In this document: piece after piece, positions 32,488 through 43,221 of the stretch
Position numbering within the stretch: the first letter of the stretch is position 1
How the letters are laid out: each line of letters opens with the position of its first letter
NCBI GenBank assembly: GCA_008729055.1
Contig: SDUX01000007.1
Coordinates: 1,970,064-2,034,063, forward strand
Direction of reading: 5' to 3'
Origin: Pyropia haitanensis
Lineage: Eukaryota; Rhodophyta; Bangiophyceae; Bangiales; Bangiaceae
DNA length: 64,000 nucleotides
The notes under the pieces: model-generated
What the model was told of the DNA's origin: nothing
Database searches by the model: none
What the model saw: only the letters and a program-made list of their open reading frames with translations
Position numbers and translations under genes: made by a program

Positions 32488-33465
32488 CGCTGGCGGTGGC
32501 GGCGGCGCGTCGGTACCGTCTGGCTCGCACGTCGGCTGCACGTCCGCACCCGCCCCCGGCGCGGCGGCGGCGCCCGCCTTGGCACACCGCCCCGTCGGCT
32601 CGGCGGTCGGCCAGGCGCTCGCGGCCGGCGGCGCGCCATCGTCGGCAGTCGGGGCGGGCCCGCCAGGCCACCCCCCGCCGCCGGCCGACGGGGCGGCCGG
32701 CGCGGCCGGCGCGGCCGTCGCGGCGGGCTCGTCGGGCCACCGCCAGCCGCCGGTCGGCGTTGCCGGGGCGGCCGCCTCGGCCGTCGCGGCGGGCTCGTCG
32801 GGCCACCGCCAGCCGCCCGTCGGGGCCCCCGCCGGCGTCGGCGCGGGCGCGCCGGGCCACCGCCAGCCGCCCGTCGGGGTCACCGCGGGCGTCGCGGCAC
32901 CGGCCGGCGCACCCCCCGGCGGCCGCACCGTCGGCGCCACCGACGGCGATGGCGGCGGTGGCGGCGGCGTCGCCGACGGGGACGGCCGGGGCGACGCGGA
33001 CGGGGACGGCTCGTCCGTGTCCTCGGGGGGTTCCTCCGTCGCGGCGGCGCCGCCCGTCGCCGCCGGCTGCCACACCCACCGGCCGTTCCCGCCGCCCACC
33101 GGTGGCGGCGGCGGCGGAGACGGCCGCGCCGGCGGCGCGCGCCGGTCGGCCGCGTCGATCGCCCACGCGTCGTCGGCGGCGGCGGCGTCGGTCGGGGCGG
33201 CGGTCTCGGCGGCGGCGGTGGTCTCGGCCGGGTCCGTCTCGGACGGGTCGGCGGGGTCGTCGGTTGGCGCCGGCGGCGGGTCGGTAGAGGGGAGGGGAAC
33301 GAGGAAGGCGTCGGTGAGGTAGACGGTGGCTGCGGGAGGGGGGGCCGCCGCTGCCGCTACCGCCGCCGTGCTAGCAGCAGTGGCGGCAGCGGCGGCGGTG
33401 GCGGCGGTGGCGGTGAGGAGGGTGAGGGGCGGCGCCCAGCGGCGGGCGCCGCGGCGGCGGGTCAT
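30838..33465 (-). CDS. Type I surface protein with tandem repeats
   Basis: 875 residues from ATG 33465. A signal peptide (basic start, PPLTLLTATAAT, Ala-rich to ~residue 40) is followed by a Thr/Pro/Asp/Glu-rich ectodomain. It carries three copies of (T/P)GGWRWP-type units (DNA 32720-32890) and an array of about seven 28-residue units reading VQPTADAWEPDVTEPPPSPP plus a Gly run (DNA ~31940-32540). A single membrane helix follows at residues ~685-715 (LSAGAIAGIAIGVVAAAA to TVAVLV, then RRRR), with a cytoplasmic Gly/Tyr/Pro tail. This plan suggests a cell-wall or extracellular-matrix linked protein. The stop at 30838 lies after C/G runs (30850-30895); a one-base change would give a more natural tail (DPYVTPVKARRWR, then DAEGDIESGG) ending at 30719. 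Family not recognised. Confidence 0.75.
31940..32540 (-). repeat. Intragenic 84-87 bp tandem repeat, about seven units
   Basis: Units recur at ~84-87 bp, for example the GGCTGCACGCCGCC box at about 32025, 32110, 32197, 32281 and 32365, with diverged edge units at 31957, 32450 and 32533. Inner copies are nearly identical, indicating recent unequal exchange; the length differences fall in the CCG/CCA run encoding Gly. The repeat changes ectodomain length without breaking frame. Confidence 0.85.
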
Positions 33466-35069
33466 GGCGACTACCAGTGAGGAACGGAGGGGTCAGTGCG
33501 GGGGGCGGAGAACAGGGTGGAGGAAGAAAGAGGGGAGGGGGGACAAAAGGGGCTCACGCAGCAGAGCCCAACGCAAAAGGGAAACAAGGCGGGCGTACCC
33601 GCGGTGAGCGGTGGTCGCACCCCACCGCGCGCGTCCCGGCGACCACGGTGGTGGCCACTGGGGAGCGCACCGCCGCGGCCGTCACCGTCCCCCTCTTCAA
33701 GTCGGAACGCGGCCGCTCTTGTAGTGTGGGGTAACAAGGCCCGCCCCCGCCCCCCCCCTCCCCCGCCCCGCACATGCCGGCTGCCCCCACCGCTGTACGA
33801 CGCCATTGACGATGGCGGCGTGGCAGACGCCACCGGCGGTGCGCGCCACCGCCCACTCAACGCGGCCGCCGAGGCGGCCGCCCCTTGGCACCAATGCCCC
33901 CTCCGCGGCCGGCCCCGCGCACGCGCGCCTCGTCCACCGCGGGTGGCGGCCGCGCAGGCGTGGACGCGGGATGACACGCACCGTGGGGGCGTGTCTCTCT
34001 GTTGAGAGCGGCGGCGGCGCAGAGACAGCACAGGCGGGCGGGACAGACGCGGCGGGCGGTGTGCGCGCGCGTGACGAGCGGCCGCCAAGGGTGGGGGGAA
34101 GGAAGGGGGCATGGGCGGCACAGGCGTCGGCCCGCTGTCCGCTCCCGCCGAGTGGCGGGAGAGAGGGGAAGGGGGGCATCCGCAGCGTCGGTGGCCGACG
34201 GAGGGTAGGGCGGCGGATCCAAGCGGCGCGACCCGTGACGGACACGCCTGCAGGCGAGATAAACCAAACGGCCTATCCACAGGAAAAACGGCTGTGCGCG
34301 CCGGGAGGCCGCACCCCGCGCGGGGGCGGGGACCGTTTCGATAGCGGCGGGCGGTACGCTGCGCGGTGGACTCGCGCGTGTGGCAGCGGGGGAGCCGCTC
34401 ACCCGCGCCGCTCATGTCGTCATGGACCCCCGTGCGGGCGGGCCACCCGCGGCCGCCCGCCCGCGTGCGCGGCCGCCGCCTGGCACGCCCATCGCGAGAG
34501 GCGCCCGGACGGGACCACGTCGGCGGGATAAATCCCGACGCGCTATTGCATGACAACGCGGACGCCGCCGCGCGGCCGCCCTGCCCAATTGGCCCCGCGG
34601 CGACGCCGCTGCGGGTGGACACAGCAGTGCCACACGCCCCCACCCAAAGCACCGCATCGGTACTTGCGCGTATTGCGCAGCCGAAACCGCCGCGCCGCCG
34701 GTGGGGTGGCGGGAAAGCCGGCCGCGGCCGCAGCGCCGCCGCGGCGGCCGCCCGCCCGGCCGCGCGGCGGCCGCGCCGCGGCGGCCGCCGCGGCCGCAAC
34801 GACGCGCGGCGGCGGCCGCACGCGCGCCGCGGCGGCCGCAGCGGCGGGCGCTTCCCGCCCGCCGTCCCGGCGGCCGGCGCTGCCCCGTCGCCGCCCCCGC
34901 CGCGGCGGCCGCCGCCGCCCCGGTCCTTGTCGCGCGGGGCGGCGGCGCCGCGGCGGCCGCCGCGGCGGCGGCGGCGGCGGCGGCGGCGACCCGCCCACCC
35001 CCACCCGCCGCGGGCGGCGGGCGGTCCCCCCCCCCCGCTGCGGGCGGCGACCCCCCCACGCCACCGCCG

Positions 35070-35103
<34 letters not shown>

Positions 35104-35310
35104 CGCCGCCGCTGGCCGCGGGGTCGGCGGCGGCGGCGGCGGCGGCGGCCGTCCCCCTCCCCCCCCCCCCCCCTCCCGCTCTGCCGCCTTGTCGGTACGC
35201 GGTCTCCGCCTGTAGACGCCACCGCCCCCCGCCTCTCCCCCCCCGCGGCTCTGCTCCGCGCGGCGGGCACCCGCCAGCGCCACCACCCCCCCTCCCCCCC
35301 CCCCACCACC
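33466..35310. other. Divergent upstream region between two genes
   Basis: About 1.85 kb separating the start of the surface-protein gene (-) and the next plus-strand start. Mixed composition to ~34690, then palindromic CGGCCGC-rich simple sequence to ~35170 and a C-rich block before 35311. Open frames run through on both strands, but begin at non-ATG codons and have Arg/Pro composition. Likely a bidirectional promoter region; no specific element identified. Confidence 0.4.
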
Positions 35311-35408
35311 ATGGCGGTGCGGCGTCCCCCGCTGCTCCCCCCCCCCACGCCGACCCCCCCTCCCCCCGCGCTCCCCCCCCTCTCCCCCCTCACCACCCCT
35401 CGCCGCGG

Positions 35409-35441
<33 letters not shown>

Positions 35442-37266
35442 CGCCGCCGCCGCGGCCGACGCGGCGGCGGCAGCGGCGGCGGCGGCACCGTCGTCGCCTC
35501 CCCCCCCCCCCCCACCCCCGCCACCTCCCCCCCCACCATCACCGCCACCGCCACCGCCACCACCACCACCACCACCGCCACCACCACCACCACCGCCGCC
35601 GCCGCCGTCGCCGCGGCCGTCACGGTCCCCATCACGGTCCCCACCGGCGGTCACCCCCCCCCCGGCACTCGCTCCCCCCCCCCCCCCACCCCCCCCCCAC
35701 CGCGTCCGGCCCTCCCCGCCCGGCGGCGGCTCCTATTTGGCACCCCCGCCGGCGCCACGGCAGCAGCGACAGCGGCAGCGGCGGCCGCGACGGCAGCCAC
35801 AGCGGCGGCGGCCGCCCTCCCCCTCCCCCCCCCCCCCCCACCCCCCCCCCCCCCCCGTCAACCATGGCCGCCGCCGCGCCGACGGCGGCGACGGCACGCC
35901 CCACGGCGGCGACGGCGGCGACGGCGGCGACGGCGGCGGCGGCGGCGGCGGTGGCGGCGGTGGCGGCGAGCCGCGGCGCGCGGCGGCGGCGGCGGCCGGG
36001 GCGGCGACCGCGGCGCGGACCCCCCCTGGGCGGGCCCGCCCGGCCGCCGCGCCGCGCTCCGCCGCCGCGCCGCCGCCGCGGCCGCGGGCGGCGCCGCCGC
36101 CCGCGACCGCGCGGCGGCGGTGGCGGACCGCCTCGGGGCGTTGCGGCGGCGGCGACGGCGGGGCGTGCCGCCATTGCTGCCGCTGCCGCCGTTTGGTGGG
36201 GGGGGGGGGGGGGGGGCGCCGGCTTGGGGGGGGGGGGGCCCCACCGGTGCCCCCGCCACCTGTGCTGCCGCCGCCGCCGCCGCCGCCGCCGCTGCCGCCG
36301 CCGCCGCCGCCATTGACACGCGTGCGGCTGGGCGGGGTGGCGGTGGCGGGCCCCCCCCCCGGGCCACCCGCGGCGGCGGTGTGGGTGGGCGGCGTGGACA
36401 TACCCGCCGCCGCCGCGGCGGCGGCGGTGGCCACGGGCGGCGGGGATGGGGGTAGGGCGGTGGGCGGCCGGCCGGCGGGCGCGGCCGCCGCGGCGGCCGC
36501 CGCCGCCGGTGGCGCGCGCGGCGGCCGCGACGCGGACGCGCGCGGCGCCGGCGGCGCGGCCGCCGCGGGTGGTGCCGGCGGTGCGGGTAGGGGCGCCGCC
36601 GCCGTGACGGACGCTGCCGCCGTGACGGACGCTGCGGCCGTGACGGACACTGCGGCCGTGGCGGACGCTGCGGCCGCGGCAGACGCTGCGGTCGTGGCGG
36701 ACGCTGCGGCCGTGACGGACGCTGCGGTCGTGGCGGACGCTGCGGCCGTGACGGGCGCTGCCCCTCTAGTGGACGCTGCGCCTAGGGCGAGCGCCGCCGC
36801 CCGAACGGCCGCCGCCGCCGCCACCGGTGCCGCCGCCGCCGCCGCCGCCGCCGCCGCCCCCCCCCCCCCCCCCTCCCCCCCCACGTCTGTCGCCACCCCC
36901 CCACCCCCCCCCCCCCACACGCGCCACGTCCACGACGCCCCCGGCGGCACGCCGCGGCGTGTGCCACCGCCGTCTGTGGCGCCCCCCCCCCCCCCCCCAC
37001 TGCCACCAACCGGCCACGGCCGGTACGTGGTCATCAGCGGCGGCAGCCGGTACACGCTGCCGGCGGGCGGCACGCGGCTGGTGCGGCTGGGCGGGAGTGC
37101 CGCCGCCGCCGCCGTGGCGGGGGACTGGGGGCGTGACTGGGACGCGCTGGACGCGGCGGGGGGGGGGGGGGGGGGTCGCCCGCCGAGGAAGGGGGGGGGG
37201 GGGGGGTCCCCGTGTCGCCCCCGCCCCCGCCGCCGCCGCCGCCGCCGCCGCCCCCGCCCCCGCCGC

Positions 37267-37297
<31 letters not shown>

Positions 37298-37686
37298 GCG
37301 CGTGCCGCCGCTGTGCGGGCGGCGGCGGCGGTGGCGGCCGCAACCGCCGCGGCGACGGCGGCGGCGGTGGCGGCCGCCGCGGCCGCCGCGGCGGTCGATG
37401 CTGTCTCCCGTGCACCCGCCGCGGCGGCGGGTGTGGCGGCTGTTCCAGACGCGGCCGCGCGGGCGGCGGACGTTGCCACTGGGGATGCGGAGGGGGGCAC
37501 GCGTGGGGGGGGGGGGGGGGGGGGGGTGACCCCGTGCGCCGCCGTCGCGCGTCGCGGCCGCCACCACCACCGCCGCCGCCACCGCCACTGCCCACGTTGC
37601 CCGCGGCGGCCACGCGCCCAGCCGCCGCGGCGACGGCCGTGCCGCCCCCACCCGCGGCGGTCACCGCCGCGGCGGCCGCCGCGCCC

Positions 37687-37743
<57 letters not shown>

Positions 37744-37836
37744 CCGCCCGTGCGGGGCGGTGGGCACGCCGCGACGACGGCAACGGCCGTGCCGCCCCCA
37801 CCCGCGGCGGTCGCCGCCGCGGCGGCCGCCGCGCCC

Positions 37837-37880
<44 letters not shown>

Positions 37881-37968
37881 GGCGCGGCCGGCAGAGGCGG
37901 CGGTGGTGGTGGCGGCGACGGCGCGGCTGGGGGGATGGCTGTGGTCGTGGTGGCCGCCGCCGCGGTGA
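35311..37968 (+). CDS. Low-complexity Pro/Ala/Gly protein with YVVISGGSRYTL motif (frame changes)
   Basis: ATG 35311 after a C-rich leader begins MAVRRPPLLPPP. Most is Pro, Ala or Gly runs. The plausible coding register moves at runs near 35820-35860, 36195-36230 and 37157-37208, and again after 37505. Complex islands: RRAALRRR and RDRAAAVADRLGALRRR (36035-36200), LTRVRLGGVAVAG and AAVWVGGVDIPAA (36312-36410), an 18-nt repeat encoding (A)AAVTDA-type units (36600-36765), GHGRYVVISGGSRYTLPAGG then WGRDWDALDAAGG (37015-37160), AVDAVSRAPAAAAGVAAVP (37390-37450), and the end ARLGGWLWSWWPPPR. No domain recognised; probably largely disordered. Gene structure is uncertain and introns in runs cannot be excluded. 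Confidence 0.5.
36600..36765 (+). repeat. 18-bp tandem repeat, about nine units
   Basis: Units of the type GACGCTGCGGCCGTGACG (variants GTGGCG and GCGGCA) encode alternating Ala-Ala-Val-Thr/Ala-Asp-Ala. Substitutions are confined to a few positions. Confidence 0.8.
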
Positions 37969-38889
37969 TGGCCGCCGCCGCCGGCGGGGGGGGGTGGGGA
38001 AGGGGGAGGGGGGGGGGGGGCGCCTCGCCGCCGGCGTGGCGGCGTGGCGGGTGTGCCCCCGCGGCGGCGTGGTTGGGCGGCGGTGACCCGCCGCGGGTGT
38101 GCCGTGTGGGCGGCCGCCGCGTCGCCGTCGGCGCGCCCGCGCTGGCGGCGCGTCTGCTCGTCTTGTAGTGAGCGCCGCCGCGCGTGTCGGCTCGTGTGCG
38201 TGGTTGGTGGTGTCTGGGCGAGACGGGCACCCGCGTCGCCTCGGCCCTGTTGGGTCTTGGCAACACGGCCGGCGCCCTGGTCGCCGTCTGCCTCCATCGG
38301 GTGGGGTCTCCCGCCACTGGCACGGCCGGCGGCTGGGACTGAGGGTGCCAGCTCGTCTCTTTGATCAGTGTTTTTTTTTTTGTTTTTTTTTTGCCGCCTC
38401 TGGCCCAGACCCCGCCGCGATCCCCCCACCGCCGTCCCGCACCGCACCCCCACCGGCGGCGGCGGCACAGGCGCGGCGGTCCCCCCCCGCAGCAGTCCCC
38501 CCCCCCCCCACCCACTACCCCTCAACCAGTCACGCACATGCCAGTCATCCCCCCCATTCCACCACGCTTGGCCCATCCATCGTCAACAACTTTGTTTTCG
38601 CCATCGAATGCTGCAAACCGTGTCGGCTTCGATGGCGCATCAGCGTTGGGTCTCGGGCTAGTGTCGATACGGCGTTTCGATGCGCCATCCGCCGACGGGG
38701 CTTCGATAGGCGTCAAGTCGCGAGACCGAGAACTACAGCACACGTGACCGTGGGATTTGCGTGTCTCGTGTGCGCCTGCGTTGCAGTAGAATCGTATCGG
38801 CTGCCCATCTCCTCCCCATCGCTCTTTAAGGTGCCGATGCGAGTGGCGGGCGACACTGCGCTCCGCCCTGCTCGCTGTTTTTCGTCAGC
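37969..38889. other. Intergenic region with inverted motif
   Basis: About 900 bp. T-rich tract at 38370-38392. An 11-bp perfect inverted repeat (GATGGCGCATC at 38631-38641 and its complement at 38679-38689) lies in an AT-richer island that shares a short phrase (TCGATACGG then TCGATGCGC) with 44250-44275. No gene seen. Confidence 0.4.
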
Positions 38890-40380
38890 GCACCACCCAG
38901 GACGCGACGGGGCACCCTCCCAATGTGCCCGCCACGTCCGCCGCCACCACCACGTCGCCGCCACCACCACGCTGCCCCCACCAGCCCACCACCACCACCA
39001 CCCCGCCAGCCATCACCCCGCCAGCCACCACCTCACCATCACCGCCCCGCCACACACCACCCCGCCATCCTCAACGCCGGCCACGCACACGGCCAGGGAG
39101 CACCCCAGCTATCCCGCCACCACAAACCTGCCGCCGACATAACCCCCGCCGCCCCCGCCGCTGACTTGTACTTGCCGCCGCGCTTGCCGCTGCCGCCGCC
39201 GCCGCCGCCATCTTGCACTTGTCGACGCCCTTGCCGCCGTCGCCGCCATCGCCGCCGCCCTTGCCGCTGCCGCCGCCGCCGCCGCCGCCGTCTTGTTCTT
39301 GTCGCCGCCCGCTGCCGTCGTCGCCTCTGTCACCGCCGCCCTTGCCGCCGCCGCCGCCGCCGCCGCCGTCTTGCACTTGCCGCAGCCGCCACCAACGCCG
39401 CCGCCGCCGCCGCCGACGGCGCCGCCGCCGATCCGCCCACGCCGTCGATCTTGCCGCCACCGCCAACGCCGTCGATCTTGCCGCCGTCTCCGCCACCGCC
39501 GCTACCACCATCACGCCCCTCCCCTCAGCCGCCCCTCCGCTCTCGCCCTCCACCGCCGCCCTCCCCCCCTCCCCCCATCTCCCCATACCCCTCGCGCCCA
39601 CACCCAAAAAAAAAAAAACAACAGCTAAAAAAAAAAGAAAAAGGCAGTGGCACAAGTGGCAGCTGCGGGAGAAGCGATGCCCGAGTCAGCAATGAAAGCA
39701 GCTGGCGGTGGCGGCAGAGGCGGCGGCGTGTCGGCGTGCCCCCCTTCCCCCCCCCAACCCCCACCACCCAGGAAGCGACGGGGCACCGTCCCAAAGTGCC
39801 CCGCCACGTCCTTCGCCACCACCACGTCGCCGCCACCACCACGCCGCCACCACCACCACCACCGCCCGACAACCACCACCCCGCGAGCGACCACCCCACC
39901 ACCACAACCCCGCAACCCCCACCCCGCCATCCTCAACGCCGGCCACGCACACGGCCGAGGAGCCCCCCAGCTACCCCGCCACGTCCGTGACCGTCGCCAA
40001 CACCACCCGCCAACGTCGCCACCACCACCACGCCGTCGGCACCACACCACCATCACACAAAAAAATAACCACCAAAAAAACCACCACCTAAACACCGCCA
40101 CCCAAACACAGCCACCTTCCCATCCCACGACAACCGAAACCTCCACCCGTCACCCACCACAGCCGCCACCCCGCTCCCACCCTCCCAGAACGCGACAGGG
40201 CATCCCCCCGAAGTGCTCCGCCACGTCTGTTGCCGCCCCCACCCCACCGCCACCACCCCACCGTCACCACACGCCGCCACCACCAGCCCACCACCGCCAC
40301 GCCACCACCACCGCGCCCACCAGCACACCACCCCTCAATCACCCTCCCGCCACACCACCCCCCCCCAACAAACTTACAAC
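38890..40380. repeat. Three dispersed copies of a CCACC-rich repeat
   Basis: Copies start at about 38893, 39758 and 40174. Each opens with CC-CAG(G)A-CGCGACGGGGCA-like sequence and a CCAA(A/T)GTG(C/T)CC-type phrase, then CCGCCACGTCC and ~150 bp of CCACCACC-rich sequence. Copies 1 and 2 continue with the identical phrase CCCGCCATCCTCAACGCCGG and CCACGCACACGGCC. Open frames through them are Pro/Thr/His-rich and do not look like genes. Confidence 0.65.
39190..39400. repeat. GCC-rich tandem repeat with TCTTG boxes, ~3 units
   Basis: Three units with (GCC)n followed by a C/GTCTTG(C/T)(A/T)CTTG box near 39210, 39292 and 39368 and CTTGCCGC-type filler. Period is close to 80 bp. It sits between the first two copies of the CCACC-rich repeat. 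Followed by an A-rich tract at 39606-39645. Confidence 0.5.
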
Positions 40381-40437
40381 GCCAGCAATGGGGGCACGCG
40401 AAGCACCCCCGCGGCTGCCCCACCCGCCCCGCCCTTG

Positions 40438-41043
40438 TCAGCGCCGCCGCCGTCGTCGCCGCCACCAACGCCGCCGCCGTCGTGCCGCTGCCGCCCTTGC
40501 CGCCGCCGCCGTCGCCGCTGCCGCCGCCGCGGCCGGCCGCGGCGGCCCGCGGGCGGCGGCGCCTCGGCGGCCGCCGCGGCTGACCGCCGCGGAGCCGCCG
40601 CCACGCGCAGCGGCGACCAAATCGACCGCCGCGGCGGCCGTGCCCGCAAGTGACGGTAGCGGCGGCCGCGGCAACGACAGCGGCGGCAACGGCGGCAGCG
40701 GCAGCAGCGACGGCACGGCGGCGGGGGCGCCGCCGCCGCGGCAGCGCCCTCCCTGACGCGGTCCGCGTCGCGTTCTCCACCACCCCCGCCCAGCGCGCGA
40801 CGCGGCGGCGTCGACGCCCGAAGCGAGCAGCAGCGCCTTTAGCGCCTCGTACACGCCCAGCTGCACCGCCCGCGTCGGCAGGTGCCCGCGAGCAGCCAGC
40901 AACAAGCTCCCCACCGCGTCACCGATGCACGCGGCGAGCACCAGACGCCGGCACCGTGACAGGTCCCGCGCCCTCTCCGCGAGAACCTTCTCAGCCACCG
41001 CGTGCAAGCCCTGCGTGCGCGCCCCGCACAGCACCTCAAGAAA
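40438..41043 (-). pseudogene. Helical-protein gene fragment
   Basis: The minus-strand frame FLEVLCGARTQGLHAVAEKV, then LAERARDLSRCRRLVLAACI and LLLASGVDAAASRA, has true-protein composition, unlike the surroundings. It is preceded immediately by in-frame stops (TAA, TGA) with no ATG and dissolves into Arg/Gly/Pro-rich sequence after ~40790. It is therefore an orphan exon or a fragment of a gene. The alternating helix pattern is loosely like helical-repeat proteins; no family named. The first ~20 bases recur inverted at 43148-43167. Confidence 0.35.
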
Positions 41044-41046
41044 GCC

Positions 41047-42394
41047 GTCAAATTATCAGATAGGAGCTCTCGACGTCCAGTTCGAATCCAATATACATCG
41101 ATAGCGTATGTAAGATAGTGCGCTGCTGTAGGTGGTCAAGAGCTCTGATTCCATAGTGGCCAAGACCTATCCACCGTTCTTCCGCGCCAGTGCGAATCCA
41201 ATCGACATCGCGATAGGTGGACGACTCGTGGCCACGATCCATGGAGAACTCGAGAGCGATCATTAGCCACGTCTCTCGGGCACGAGAGGATATGAGGTCC
41301 TCTCGCGTAGGGCTGAAGAACTGGCGGCCGCAAGTTGTTTTTTGCTCTGCCTATCCGTCCCACACCATAACGCCCCCCGCACCCCCCTGTTCACATGTAC
41401 ACCCCACCCCGTCCCCTGCCGTGCACGTCCACAAACCAGCCGCATAACCCCCACGAGAAGGGCAGACACAACCAGGTACCACCAGCATGCCACGAACGAG
41501 AAGCGATAGCAACAGGAACACCCCAACAACACAAACAGGCCATGTGTCAGTGTTCATCCGTTGTCAGGACGTCAACACCCACAGTGCGCCCCACCACAAC
41601 CCGCCTGCCGCAACTGCACGAACCCCAAGGCACCGACAGCGTCACACGAGTCACCAACGTGACGCTCTCTCCCCCGTGCCATTGCGCAATGTCCTCTCCC
41701 TTCAACGCACGCCGCACGTGCATACCATGTAACAGTCGGGGGCAGGGCGCGTACGTCGTAGGCCCGTCGAGGCGTGGCGGGCGTGCAAGGGAAGCGGCGT
41801 GACCAGCACGGCACAGAGATAGGAACGGGGGGCGGGCGGGGCGCAGGGAGGGAGCGACGACTGCCCGAGTGGAGGGACGCGCACCGCCTGGGTCGGCATG
41901 TGGGCTGCACTCCAGGCCCAAAGAGCGCGCGCACCGCAGCCGGGTCCAACGGGAGGTCTCTCGCGCGACTGCTCGACGTGCTGACAATTCTAATTATGCA
42001 TCCGACTGTGAACTGTACGGATTTGTCGGGCAACTCAGGCTACTTTATCGCGACAGGGCGGCCACGCCAGCGAAACACGGCGCACGCGCCACCCACACCC
42101 AGTTGAGGGTGGTCGCTGGGATCTGAAAAAGAACGAGTTATAGAAAATACATCCACAATTCAAGAGGCTTTTTCACGCCGGTTCTCGCGGAGGGTGCGCC
42201 AGTGGTACGCACCATCTCTCGTCCACCCCGCTATCGACCACATCGCTCCGTGAACCCCCAAGCCTTCCCACTATGGTGCAATAAATCGGGGCAGATCTTT
42301 CTGGTTGTGCCCATACGAAGTCACCATGCGAGTCTGCATCGATTCCTATTTTCTGTATATTTTTCCTCGGCGCTGACCGTGTTCTCTTTTTTTT
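41047..42394. other. AT-richer non-coding region
   Basis: About 1.35 kb of ordinary composition, unlike the genes around it. Two diverged copies of a short word (CGAATCCAATATACATCGATAG near 41082 and CGAATCCAATCGACATCGCG near 41193) occur ~111 bp apart. No gene on either strand. Confidence 0.35.
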
Positions 42395-42950
42395 CCTGGC
42401 GCAGTGGTGTTCCACCGCGCCTCACGCACAGCCAGCCCCCTCCCCGCCGCTGCTTTCTGTCCATCAAACCCAAGCGGCGCCCACTCCCACTCGCGCCCCC
42501 GCTCACCCCTGTTTGGACGCCCGCCCACGTACGTCTTTGGCTGCCGCATCCGCCGGCAGTAGTCACCAAACGCGGCGTCGCCGGCGGGCGTGGCGCCGCC
42601 GCCGTCGGCGTCCAGGCCGAGCACGCAGTACTGAGCCAGCAGCGCGCGGTGGACGACGAGCTCATCCACCACCCGCCAGCGGAGCGCGTCCGCCTCGTCC
42701 CGCTCGATGCGCTCCGACCACCCTGCGGCGGCGCCAAGGAGGGGAGGGGAGGGGAGGAGGGGGATGGGGATCGATGAGGCAGATGCGCCACCGGCCTCGC
42801 CGGCTGTGTGCCCCGACGACGTCTACCGTGAACCGGCGTGCCATGCCGTCCGCGGCAATTGCCACGGCCCGGACACCGTGGCCTCTGCCGACACTGAGCA
42901 GCGACGACTGCCAGGCTGTCGGCAGACCCGCGAGTAGATGGCGCACGAGA
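42395..42950 (-). pseudogene. OTU-like cysteine protease relic, possibly two exons
   Basis: From ~42728 leftward the minus strand reads WSERIERDEADALRWRVVDE, LVVHRALLAQYCVLGLDA and AAFGDYCRRMRQPKTYVGGRP. This is the helix plus 'Y-x(2)-M-x-GG' block preceding the central Glu-Leu of OTU deubiquitinases. It breaks just where that block should continue; a one-base shift there would give a Gly-Gly-Glu. The catalytic Asp-Gly-Asn-Cys and final His are not present in readable form; a possible upstream part (VRAVAIAADG at ~42860) lacks the Cys. The boundary at ~42729 (pyrimidine tract then CAG) looks like an intron acceptor. Likely a decayed or truncated gene. Confidence 0.35.
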
Positions 42951-43221
42951 TCGCTTCAGGACTCGCGCTCGCGAGCTGATTTCCGATCCACCACTGCACG
43001 AGGGCTGAACAGGTCTCGACTGACACTTATAATTTCGTCTCGTTGAGCACGAGGCCTTTATAACCGTCTGGCGATCGTGTCGAGAGAGGATTCGTCTTAC
43101 TAAGCTCTCGTGCCGCTCGGATAGTTAGAATCCGTTCTGATTCGGCTTTTCTTGAGGTGCTGTGCGGACGGCTGCGCGCCGACCAACGTCCTCGCCAGCC
43201 CCGCGTCAAGTCTGCGCGCGG

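Larger units (their letters stand above)
41024..43167. repeat. 2.1-kb segment bounded by a ~20-bp inverted repeat
   Basis: CCGCACAGCACCTCAAGAAA at 41024-41043 and its exact complement at 43148-43167; adding GGC with one extra T extends the match to 23 bp. It encloses AT-richer DNA and the OTU-like relic. It could be terminal repeats of a DNA element or two fragments of one gene family (both read FLEVLCG). No clear target-site duplication. Confidence 0.35.

Noticed and set aside
33471..35654. Minus-strand 727-codon open frame upstream of the surface-protein gene
   Set aside because: Arg/Pro/Ser composition without motifs, runs through an obvious intergenic area, and overlaps the start of the plus-strand gene; high GC removes stop codons by chance.
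38890..40380. Pro/Thr/His-rich ORFs as a cell-wall protein gene
   Set aside because: The frames follow CCACC repeats, shift freely and lack a signal peptide; better explained as dispersed repeats.
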